DNA from: Vibrio sp. 16
GTDB taxonomy: Bacteria; Pseudomonadota; Gammaproteobacteria; Enterobacterales; Vibrionaceae
DNA: 64,000 bases
NCBI RefSeq assembly: GCF_963681195.1
Contig: NZ_OY808997.1
Span: 558,001 to 622,000 of the forward strand
Direction: 5' to 3'
Shown piece by piece: positions 16,550-25,100 of this stretch (its first letter is position 1; each line of letters starts with the position of its first letter). A program made the translations under genes and the position numbers. The notes beneath the pieces were generated by a model, which was given only the letters and a program-made list of their open reading frames with translations, was not told the origin of the DNA and ran no database searches.

Positions 16550-16930
16550 AGTGGACCCCTAGTGCGTTTCTTGTTGTGTTAGGGGTATTTTGAAATCTAT
16601 CAGCAGTGCTCTGTAGTGAAGAAAAAACGCATTTACTGGAGGATTGTTGCGTCCCTTTTAGAGTGTGATTTCGATCGTTTCAGAGTGGTGATTGGTAAGG
16701 GTGTTGACAGTGGATAACCTTCCTTAATGCCTTTATTTATAGGGAGATTGGCAAACTGTTTAGCTCGACTTCTTGTCGATTTAAGGCTTTTTGATACTGG
16801 AAATTTATTGCTATTACTGGATTTTTGTAACCCAGATCTCGAATTGTGATTTTGCTCAATAGCGCTACTCTTCACTAAAGAGTATACCTAGGCTTCCAGC
16901 ACGCAGGGTGCAGTTTGAGATGATGCTACG
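16550..16930. other. Divergent control region between manP and the AraC gene (381 bp)
   Basis: No convincing gene is present; an 80-codon minus-strand frame at 16633-16875 is low-complexity Ser/Lys-rich and lacks an SD. The region must hold both promoters and AraC operators. One reasonable CRP-like site lies at 16845-16860, and a weaker one (TGTGATTTCGATCGTT) at 16664-16679. Confidence 0.6.
16845..16860. promoter_or_regulatory. Possible CRP site (TGTGA-N6-TCAAT)
   Basis: Eight of ten conserved CRP bases match. It lies ~80 bp before the AraC gene start, in the divergent manP/AraC control region. Confidence 0.4.
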
Positions 16931-17770
16931 ATGGTATTTCATGATTTAATTTCGTCCGTACTTAACGAACGAGAACCTTTCCACAACATCTGGTTTGCCG
17001 GAGATTTTCATACGCCTCCGGCGTTTAGCTATCAGGTTAACTTTCCGCGTTTAGAACTGGTGTTGGATGGGGAATACGTCAATGAAATGGAAACCCACGA
17101 ACGTAAAGTGACGAACATTGTCGCGAAAGCGGGCGACGCGATTTTCATCCCGCCCAACTGCTGGAACAAGCCTGACTGGGATACCAATTGCTCGGTATTG
17201 AGTATGTTGTTTGGGCGGCGTCAGTTAGGGTTAAGTTTGGTCAGTAAACGCAAGGGAGAAGCGAGTTTTTATGATATTCAAAAACACAGTATTCAAACCC
17301 GATCAGGCTTTGCCATCGATAATATTTTAGAAGCGCTCAGTTCATTGGCGAGAGAGAACAATAAGAAGCCGATGGATGAGCTATTGCTGCAAGCGCTGTT
17401 GCAATACAGCAAAACCATGCTTGATGCACCAATCGAGCAATCACACAGTCGCGTGCAAGATCTCTATCAGGGGATTTGTATCTATATCCAAGAGAACTTC
17501 CACCGCCAGATTACCCGAGACAGTATCGCGACACGCTTTAGTATCTCATCCAATCATCTTTCTCGGCTGTTTCGCCAGCAAGGGCATATGACGTTAGCGG
17601 ACTATATTACTTGGGTACGTATTGACCGCGCGAAGTTCATGCTCAAAAAGTACAACTTTAAGCTTAATGAAGTCGCGATGCGCTGTGGTTTTAAAGACGT
17701 GAACTACTTCTGCCGCGTGTTTAAAAATCGAACCGGAAGAACCCCAACCGAGTATCGTGGCTCTGTTTGA
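16931..17770 (+). CDS. AraC-family regulator of the PTS locus (ManR-like)
   Basis: Transcription regulator of 279 residues. The N-terminal ~120 residues form a cupin-like sensing domain (FHTPPAFSYQVNFPRLELVLDGEY, GDAIFIPPNCWNKPDW). The C-terminal ~100 residues hold the two AraC HTH motifs: DSIATRFSISSNHLSRLFRQ, then the second ending FKDVNYFCRVFKNRTGRTPTEYR. It is divergent from manP, so manP-manA is the likely target; the adjacent PTS genes on the other side may be controlled too. The stop codon is only 2 bp from the end of the convergent HPr-like/IIA gene. Confidence 0.9.
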   Translation: MVFHDLISSVLNEREPFHNIWFAGDFHTPPAFSYQVNFPRLELVLDGEYVNEMETHERKVTNIVAKAGDAIFIPPNCWNKPDWDTNCSVLSMLFGRRQLGLSLVSKRKGEASFYDIQKHSIQTRSGFAIDNILEALSSLARENNKKPMDELLLQALLQYSKTMLDAPIEQSHSRVQDLYQGICIYIQENFHRQITRDSIATRFSISSNHLSRLFRQQGHMTLADYITWVRIDRAKFMLKKYNFKLNEVAMRCGFKDVNYFCRVFKNRTGRTPTEYRGSV

Positions 17771-17772
17771 GT

Positions 17773-18549
17773 TCAGGACAACAGTTGCGACATGGAGTAC
17801 ATCAGCAGCGCTTGAAGATCGACGCTGCTACGTGTCAGCCTTAGGCGTTGAGAAAGTTGATCACAAAGTAGGTTGCGAGTCAGATTGGTTGCGGTAATGA
17901 TCTGCTCTCTCGTTGGTTTGGCAGGCATCACCAGTGCTATCGCAAGATGCACATTGCCCATTTGCGATGCCCAATCAATCGGGGTGTCACTGGCAATGAC
18001 AGCAATAGCGATATGATCGATATCGTCAAACATGACATGAGGCAGCGCAATTCCCGGCGTGACACAGGTTGATGAGCGCTCTTCTCGTTTAATAAAGGCG
18101 AGGAGCAGTTCGTCTGGATGGCCGGGATGGATTAGCTGGGCGAGTCCTTTTAAGCACTCAAACTTGGTTAATTCAGTATGTGCTTTCGCATAGTGCCATT
18201 TGGTTTCACTGGCAGGGCAGAGCTGCGGCAATCGCGTCGCAAGTTCGCTAGAAAACTCATAGTTAATCTTCGAACCAATAAGCGTGTAGTGCTCCGCAAT
18301 CACATCTTTGAGGACAAAGCAGGCGAGCTCAGCATCCATACCCATTGCGGTAATCTGGCACAGGTCTCCCTCGACCAATCCGACCTGTAACATAGCGACC
18401 GCTTTGGTAAGGTCGGCGCGACGATCTCGGGTGATGTTAATGATTTGAAGGGTACTTTTGAACTTTTTGGCTAGCACCCGAAGCGGCTGTGCTGCGAGGG
18501 CGTTGGCGTCTGAGTTTTCGACTAAGAAGGTCAGCTGGTATTCGTTCAT
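17773..18549 (-). CDS. HPr-like domain (no active His) fused to PTS EIIA
   Basis: Cytoplasmic protein of 258 residues. Residues 1-88 align along their whole length with HPr: the tail AVAMLQVGLVEGDLCQITAMGMDAELA matches the HPr helix, strand and GxDA pattern. Where HPr has GLHxRPAA, this protein has DANALAAQ, so the phospho-histidine is replaced by Asn16 and the arginine is lost. Residues ~115-258 form a fructose/nitrogen-type EIIA with H171 in PGIALPHVMFD. FruB/FPr proteins have the opposite order (IIA first, active HPr last). It could act as an adaptor or regulatory IIA rather than a full phosphotransfer pair. It follows a lone IIB gene by 24 bp. Confidence 0.8.
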   Translation of the reverse strand: MNEYQLTFLVENSDANALAAQPLRVLAKKFKSTLQIINITRDRRADLTKAVAMLQVGLVEGDLCQITAMGMDAELACFVLKDVIAEHYTLIGSKINYEFSSELATRLPQLCPASETKWHYAKAHTELTKFECLKGLAQLIHPGHPDELLLAFIKREERSSTCVTPGIALPHVMFDDIDHIAIAVIASDTPIDWASQMGNVHLAIALVMPAKPTREQIITATNLTRNLLCDQLSQRLRLTRSSVDLQALLMYSMSQLLS

Positions 18550-18573
18550 AGTTACCTGTTGTTTTGTTTGAGG

Positions 18574-18876
18574 TTAAGAGCGACAGTGCAAGAGAAACAC
18601 TTTGTCGACATTAACCAGTACATCCTCAATTGACACTCTAATCGCGTTGCAACCTTCAAAGCGAGCTGCCTGGTCAATTTCAATATCAGAGACGATAAGT
18701 ACTCTATCGGCTAGGGTTATGTCTTGTGGTGTCAGTTGATTTTCAATCCCCATTGCGCCTTGGGTTTCGACTTTGATTTGGACCTGATATTTAGGGGCAG
18801 CTTTGATGAGTGCATCTGCTGCCATATAGGTATGTGCAATGCCTGTTGGACAGGCGGTGACAGCGACTATTTTCAC
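18574..18876 (-). CDS. Stand-alone PTS fructose-family EIIB
   Basis: A single IIB domain of 100 residues with the phospho-cysteine in VTACPTGIAHTYMAADAL (C9) and the family segments KVETQGAMGIENQLT and ADRVLIVSDIEID. It is first in an operon with the HPr-like/IIA gene, and divergent from the large IIABC permease. No IIC accompanies it, so it either serves one of the neighbouring IIC domains or acts in regulation. Confidence 0.88.
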   Translation of the reverse strand: MKIVAVTACPTGIAHTYMAADALIKAAPKYQVQIKVETQGAMGIENQLTPQDITLADRVLIVSDIEIDQAARFEGCNAIRVSIEDVLVNVDKVFLLHCRS

Positions 18877-18998
18877 GACGTTTCTCAGTTTATAACGTTG
18901 CAGACATTAGCACAGCATACGGGGGAATCAGTGATTTGGCATCAGGATTTGAAAGACGCGCTTCACAGTTTGCTTTGGATGTTACAATAATCCAGTTA

Positions 18999-19028
18999 AT
19001 GGTGTTTTCGTCCTATATCTAACACCAT
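18999..19028. promoter_or_regulatory. Inverted repeat ATGGTGTT-N14-AACACCAT, possible operator
   Basis: Perfect 8-bp arms at 18999-19006 and 19021-19028 sit in the divergent region, ~50 bp before the IIABC start. The geometry suits a dimeric regulator or a two-turn operator. No regulator is assigned. Confidence 0.4.
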
Positions 19029-19077
19029 GGTCGGTGGTTAATCTATGTTCGAGCGCGAATCATTCAAGGCAGAGAAA

Positions 19078-20943
19078 ATGGACATTACGACTCTCATTGA
19101 GCCAGACACAATCTGTTTGGATCTAAAGGCAACCACCAAAGAGGGAGTGCTCAAAGAGTTGGTCGATATTCTTGATGCGGCAGGAAAGCTCGCGGATAAG
19201 ACGCAATTTCTCGACGATATCTGGCAACGCGAACAGATTGGGAATACCGGCTTTGAAGATGGTGTCGCGATCCCTCATGCAAAAAGTGATGCGGTCACAA
19301 AACCTGCGATCGCCGTAGGTATCAGTCGAACCGGTATCGATTATGGTGCTGAAGATGGGGAACTGTCCGATGTGTTTTTCATGTTGGCGTCACCGGATGG
19401 CGGCGATCATCATCACATTGAAGTGCTTGCCCAGCTCTCAACCAAGCTCATCGAAGAAGAGTTTATTAGCAAACTGAAAGCGGCGCAAAATATCGAAGAG
19501 GCACGCGCTCTACTCACCGATATTCAACAACCCTCGCATGAATTTTGGGATGAGCCGTCTATACCTAACCCAACACCACTAAGCCCTTGGAAACTCCATC
19601 TCGCAAGGGCCAAAGAGCATCTATTGTTTGGCACCTCTCACATGATTCCATTCATCGTCGCGGGAGGCGTCCTGCTTTCTCTCTCTGTGATGATCTCCGG
19701 ACATGGCGCCGTTCCAGAGACAGGAGTACTCGCGGATATCGCCAAAATGGGCATTGCAGGTTTGACTCTGTTTACCGCTGTGCTCGGTGGCTACATCGCG
19801 TACTCCATTGCCGACAAACCTGGATTAGCTCCGGGCATGATTGGTTCTTGGGTAGCAATAGAGCAGTACCATACCGGTTTTTTAGGCGCGATTGTGGTGG
19901 GTTTTTTCGCGGGCATTGTCGTGCGGATGCTAAAGAAGATCCCTTTGCCAGATAGCATGACGTCGCTAGGTTCGATTTTTATCTATCCACTGGTTGGCAC
20001 GTTTGCGACCTGTGGCTTAGTGATGTGGCTAATTGGCGCACCAATTTCCGCAGCCATGGCGGGGCTCAATGAATGGCTTACTGGTATGGCGGGAGCGAGT
20101 AAAGTGATGCTTGGTACGGTATTGGGCGCCATGACGGCGTTTGATATGGGCGGGCCAATTAATAAAGTGGCGACCTTATTTGCTCAAACTCAGGTCAACA
20201 CTCAACCGTGGCTGATGGGCGGTGTTGGGATAGCCATCTGTACACCGCCTCTGGGCTTAGCATTGGCAACCTTTTTGTCGCCGAAAAAATTTAAACGGGA
20301 CGAGCGTGAAGCAGGTAAAGCGGCAGGCATTATGGGCATGATTGGCATCAGTGAAGGTGCGATCCCGTTTGCTGCGGCCGATCCTGCCCGAGTATTACCG
20401 GCTATTGTGCTTGGTGGCATTGTCGGTAACGTTGTCGGTTTTATGTTTCATGTGATTAACCATGCCCCGTGGGGAGGCTGGATTGTTCTTCCGGTCGTCG
20501 ACGGCAAAATTGGCTACATCATTGGAACGCTCGCAGGAGCACTGACTACCGCATTCGTGGTTATTCTCCTAAAGAAAAATGTCCTTGACGAAGAACAAGA
20601 GGCGGCACTTGCACGGGCTTATCACGCGATGGAAGGTGAGGGGGAGGCGGAAATTCTTGCTGTCACGTCTTGCCCTTCTGGCGTAGCACACACGTTTTTA
20701 GCAGCAAAATCGCTAGAGAAAGCCGCCTACACCATGGGCGTGAAAATCAAAGTCGAGACCCAAGGTGCGAACGGGATAAACAACCGATTGACCGACAAGG
20801 ACATTCAACATGCCAGGCTGGTGATATTTGCCCACGATGTGGCGATTAAAGAGCCTGAACGCTTCAAAGGGTTAACGGTCATTGATGTACCCACCCGAGA
20901 TGCGATATTGAACCCACGCGCAGTGCTTTACAGTCGAAAATAG
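19078..20943 (+). CDS. PTS fructose-family permease, IIA-IIC-IIB order
   Basis: Complete permease of 621 residues: IIA ~1-150 (H67 in DGVAIPHAK), IIC ~175-505 (HLLFGTSHMIPFIVAGG, DMGGPINKVA, GISEGAIPFAAADP), IIB ~520-621 with the active cysteine in VTSCPSGVAHTFLAAKSLEKA. MDITTLIEPD matches the N-termini of sister IIA domains, so 19078 is preferred; an in-frame ATG at 19045 has the better SD (GGTGG) and cannot be excluded. The IIC-IIB half closely tracks the separate IIBC at 11263-12660. It looks like that system with its IIA fused on. Confidence 0.9.
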   Translation: MDITTLIEPDTICLDLKATTKEGVLKELVDILDAAGKLADKTQFLDDIWQREQIGNTGFEDGVAIPHAKSDAVTKPAIAVGISRTGIDYGAEDGELSDVFFMLASPDGGDHHHIEVLAQLSTKLIEEEFISKLKAAQNIEEARALLTDIQQPSHEFWDEPSIPNPTPLSPWKLHLARAKEHLLFGTSHMIPFIVAGGVLLSLSVMISGHGAVPETGVLADIAKMGIAGLTLFTAVLGGYIAYSIADKPGLAPGMIGSWVAIEQYHTGFLGAIVVGFFAGIVVRMLKKIPLPDSMTSLGSIFIYPLVGTFATCGLVMWLIGAPISAAMAGLNEWLTGMAGASKVMLGTVLGAMTAFDMGGPINKVATLFAQTQVNTQPWLMGGVGIAICTPPLGLALATFLSPKKFKRDEREAGKAAGIMGMIGISEGAIPFAAADPARVLPAIVLGGIVGNVVGFMFHVINHAPWGGWIVLPVVDGKIGYIIGTLAGALTTAFVVILLKKNVLDEEQEAALARAYHAMEGEGEAEILAVTSCPSGVAHTFLAAKSLEKAAYTMGVKIKVETQGANGINNRLTDKDIQHARLVIFAHDVAIKEPERFKGLTVIDVPTRDAILNPRAVLYSRK

Positions 20944-20995
20944 TGTGAATTGCTGGCGTGTTTGCATTGCCTTAATCGCTGAGTAGTTATCTTAC

Positions 20996-22090
20996 TTAAT
21001 CATCAGAGAACTCACTGGCGATTTTAATAAAGAGATCTTCCTGTGCGAGAAACGCTTCAATCACTAGCGGATCGAAATGCTGGCCATTGCCTTCCAATAT
21101 GATGCTTTTTGCCTTTTCATGAGTCATTGCATCTTTATAAACCCTTTTACAGATAAGCGCGTCATACACGTCTGCCACTGCCATTAAACGAGCACTGAGC
21201 GGAATATCATCGCCTGCATAGCCATTTGGGTAGCCAGAACCGTCCCATTTTTCATGATGCCCGTATGCGATCTCTTTCGCCGCGCTGATCAGATCGTTAT
21301 GCGCCCCAGAGAGTTGTTCCGCTCTCTCAAGCGCCTGCAATCCCAAGGTAGTGTGGGATTTCATGATCTCAAACTCCTCTTTGGTCAGCTTTCCAGGTTT
21401 AAGTAAGATCGAATCGATGATGCCGACTTTGCCAATATCGTGCAGTGGGGCAGCCTTGAAGTAAGTATCGATCTTTTTCGGGGTGAGTAACTCGCGGTAC
21501 TTTTCATTTTCTGCCAAGTATTCAGCAAGCAGCTTCACGTAATGTTGAGTTCGCAATATGTGGTTGCCGGTTTCTGGATCGCGAGTTTCCGCGAGGCTAG
21601 CAAGTGCAAATACTACCGCGTCCTGCATTCGGTCGAGTTCACTCGAACGTTTGAGCACTTCCGTTTCTAGATAGCCGTTTTGATCGCGCAAAAAATCTTT
21701 GGATCGTTTGTTCTGCAAATGGGTCCTGACCCGAGAGCGAAGAAGCGGAATACTGACAGGTTTGTGGATGTAGTCTGCCGCGCCTAACTCGAACCCCAGT
21801 TTTTCGTCCTCTTGCGAATCTTTCCCTGTTAGGAAGACCACTGGGATATGGCGTGTTTTGGGGTTGCTTGTGACAAAGCGAATGACGTCATAGCCGGACA
21901 TTTCGGGCATCACCACGTCGAGCAAAATCAAATCAACATCGAACTGTTCAAGTACATGCAGTGCCATTTGGCCCGATTTCGCTGCTTTAATCTGGTAGCG
22001 ACCTGCTAACCCTTGCGCCATAAAGGCGAGGTTATCTGGGGAATCATCCACCAATAAGACGGTGCAATCATCTAATTTTTCAATCGGCAT
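20996..22090 (-). CDS. Response regulator with HD-GYP c-di-GMP phosphodiesterase domain
   Basis: Cytoplasmic protein of 364 residues. REC ~8-125 has D15/D16-type acidic residues and phospho-acceptor D58 (LILLDVVMPEMSG). After a coiled segment, HD-GYP ~165-350 shows HDIGKVGI and HHEKWDGSGYPNG, all metal ligands apparently present. It should degrade cyclic di-GMP when activated by phosphorylation. It is divergent from a hybrid kinase with a C-terminal Hpt, 99 bp away, which is the likely phosphate source (inference). Confidence 0.93.
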   Translation of the reverse strand: MPIEKLDDCTVLLVDDSPDNLAFMAQGLAGRYQIKAAKSGQMALHVLEQFDVDLILLDVVMPEMSGYDVIRFVTSNPKTRHIPVVFLTGKDSQEDEKLGFELGAADYIHKPVSIPLLRSRVRTHLQNKRSKDFLRDQNGYLETEVLKRSSELDRMQDAVVFALASLAETRDPETGNHILRTQHYVKLLAEYLAENEKYRELLTPKKIDTYFKAAPLHDIGKVGIIDSILLKPGKLTKEEFEIMKSHTTLGLQALERAEQLSGAHNDLISAAKEIAYGHHEKWDGSGYPNGYAGDDIPLSARLMAVADVYDALICKRVYKDAMTHEKAKSIILEGNGQHFDPLVIEAFLAQEDLFIKIASEFSDD

Positions 22091-22189
22091 CTCGTGATCT
22101 CATGCAAAGTTTTTAAGCATCTTGTTAAGTACTTACTAAACTATAGTCAAGTAGTGCTGAAAATCACCTTAACTCATTAGTATTAGAAG

Positions 22190-25100
22190 ATGTCGATGCC
22201 ATCAATCCGAATTTTATTTACCGTACTGTTTTTGGCGATGGGCCTATGCTCTGTTGCCATGTTTGCCGTATCGGTAAAGCTGTCCGATTTGCATGTTGAT
22301 AGTCGCAATCACCAGAAGCAACTTCATTTGTTTTATCGACTTTCGCATGAGCTCAAGCAAAGCTCTGACAATTTGACCAAATTTGCGCGTGCATACAGCG
22401 TGACTGGTGATGAGCGTTGGGAAACCTTGTTCAATCGAGTTTTAAGTGTGCGGACTGGCCAAGCTCCCATACCTGAGGGTAACGAATATGAGTACTGGGA
22501 TGTGGTCGCCAATGCGGAGCTCGATTTAACCATATTGACCCTAGGTAGTAGTAAACCGCTGTTAGATAGAATCAGAGATTCAGGGATCAGTGCGGTCGAG
22601 TTTTTTGAGCTCAAAAATGCGCTGGCGTTGTCAGATTCTTTAGTTCAGCTCGAACGTGAAGCATTTCTGGCTATTAAGGGATATCAGCAAGTTGACGATG
22701 GAAAGTTGGTTTACATGGGGGAGCCCGACCTTGAAAAGGCGCAATCACTGCTTTATGGCAACGAGTACTTCGCCGAGAAAGAAAGAATCATGAAAGCCAT
22801 CGCCTCAGCAAATCAATCGATTCTAGACCGTATTGAAGGACAAATCGCTGAGGTAAACCTTCTTGCCGATAAGTATGAAGCGGTCAAGCGCGCCATATTG
22901 GGCATCCTCTTGCTCTCCATTGCAGTCTCGTTTTTATTGCTTTGGCGACTCTACATTAGCCCGTTAAGTCAATTGCTGCGCACCGTTGTTGGTCAAGTGA
23001 AACGGAAAGACTACGCGTTTACGATTACCCAAACCGCCTATGCGGAACTGCAAAAATTTATCGATAGCTTGAATGTGGTGTTCCATCACATATCCGAGCA
23101 ATTGAGCCACAATACCTTGGTCAAAGATTTCAATATTGTTTTGCGTACCAGTCAATCGACGCAAGCCCTAGCACGAGAGGTGACACAATTCCTCCTCCAC
23201 CAATTTCCTGTTCAACAGATTGGGGTCTATATCCACCAAGATGACGTGTTAACGCGCATTGCGGGAGTCGGTTTTGGTGAAGGAAGTGCCAATGTAATTC
23301 GAGATGATTCTGCGACCGAAATGAGTGTTTTGTTGTCAGGGGAGCCGTATAGCATGAAGTCTCTGAAAGGCAAATACGCTATGCAGGTGAATGGCGCGTC
23401 GTTGGAGTTGAACGAGATTTACTACTTCCCACTTTGCGTCAATGGTAAGCCAGTGGCGCTTCTTGAACTTGGCACAGTTGATGTTTTAATTCCGCAGCAA
23501 TACCAATGGCTGATTCAAATGCTCGATGATTTGTCTGTCAGTATTCAATTGAGCCAAAACGTGGAGTTGCAAAGAAAAGCAGAGAAAAAAGTGCTTGAGC
23601 AGTCCCAGCTCAATCAAGAGATTTTGAATGCGACACCAAACCCAATGTATTGCTTATCGCCTCACGGCAAATATCTCACCGTAAACGCGAAATTTTGTGA
23701 AATGTTTGGTTTAACGATGCAAGAGATCGTTGGCCGAACGCCCAATGAGGTGTTCAATGCCAGTACTGGTCAAGTGTTTACGACCGTTCACCAAGAGCTT
23801 CGTCAAACAAAAGGCAGTCGAAACTACGAGCTCTCTCTTTGTGATGGCAGTAGTCAAAACCGCGAAATGCTTGTGTATGAAGCGTCCTTCAGCAATGGGG
23901 ATGGCGAAATTTCTGGCATTGTCGGCATTCTACTCGATCTGACAGAGCGCAAGCAGTTTGAAAATGAGTTGCGAGAAGCAAAAGAACTGGCCGATGCCAT
24001 GAGCCAAGCGAAAGGGGATTTCTTGGCCAATATGAGTCACGAGATACGAACGCCAATGAATGCCATTCTTGGCATGGCGCATTTGGCACTCAATACAGAG
24101 CTTGATCCTTCGCAGAAAAAATACCTCACAAGGATTAATGAATCGGCCAAAAACCTGCTCGGTATTATCAACGACATTCTCGACTTTTCCAAAATTGAAG
24201 CCGGTAAACTTACTGTAGAGTCAATCGACTTCAGTCTTGATGAAGTATTCGACAATCTTGTCAATGTTGTTTCCTACAAAGCCCATGAGAAAGGGGTTGA
24301 GTTCTTGCTCGATATTGACCCTAAAGTCCCGATCGGCTTGGTGGGAGACCCACTTCGTTTAGGTCAGGTATTGGTTAACTTGTGCAGTAATTCGGTGAAG
24401 TTTACCGAAAAAGGCGAAATCGTTGTCTCTGCTTTGGTCGAGCAATTGGATGAGAATCGAGCAACGATCCGATTCTCGGTGAAAGATACCGGAATTGGCA
24501 TCGCGAAAGAGAAAATCCAGCATCTATTTAGAGCATTTTCTCAAGCAGACAGCAGCATTACGCGACAATTTGGTGGAACGGGGCTTGGGCTGAGCATCAG
24601 CAAACAGCTTGTCGAGCTTATGGGTGGCGAGCTTGTGGTGTCGAGTTCAGAAGGTACTGGGTCGGTATTCAGTTTCACCATCGATTGTGGTCTGCAAGAA
24701 GCCAAAATGCGTGACCTTTCTGAGCCAGTAAGTGCGCTCGCGGGTAAACGTGCGCTAATCGTTGATGACAATGATTCTGCACGCAGTATTTTGCGAACGT
24801 TGCTCACCGCCATGCACTTTGATGCCAAGGCAGTCAGCAATGCCTACGAAGCACTCGACGAGCTTAAAGAACGTGCCTACGACATGCTGTTTGTTGATTG
24901 GACTATGCCGGGTATGAATGGACTAGAACTGCTGCAAAAGGCCCATGATGAGCGCCTCCTACCTCATTGCAAAGTCTTCCTGGTTACCGCATATGGGCGC
25001 GAGCTTTCATTGACCGAGCAGAGCAGCAAACTTATCGATGCGCTTATCGTTAAGCCGGTCAATCCATCCAACTTGCTTGACGCTGTAATGGACAGCTTTG

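Noticed and set aside
16664..16679. TGTGATTTCGATCGTT as a CRP site before manP
   Set aside because: Only the left half matches; the right half has 2 of 5 conserved bases.
16633..16875. 80-codon minus-strand frame between manP and the AraC gene
   Set aside because: Ser/Lys-rich composition, no SD and location in a control region speak against coding.
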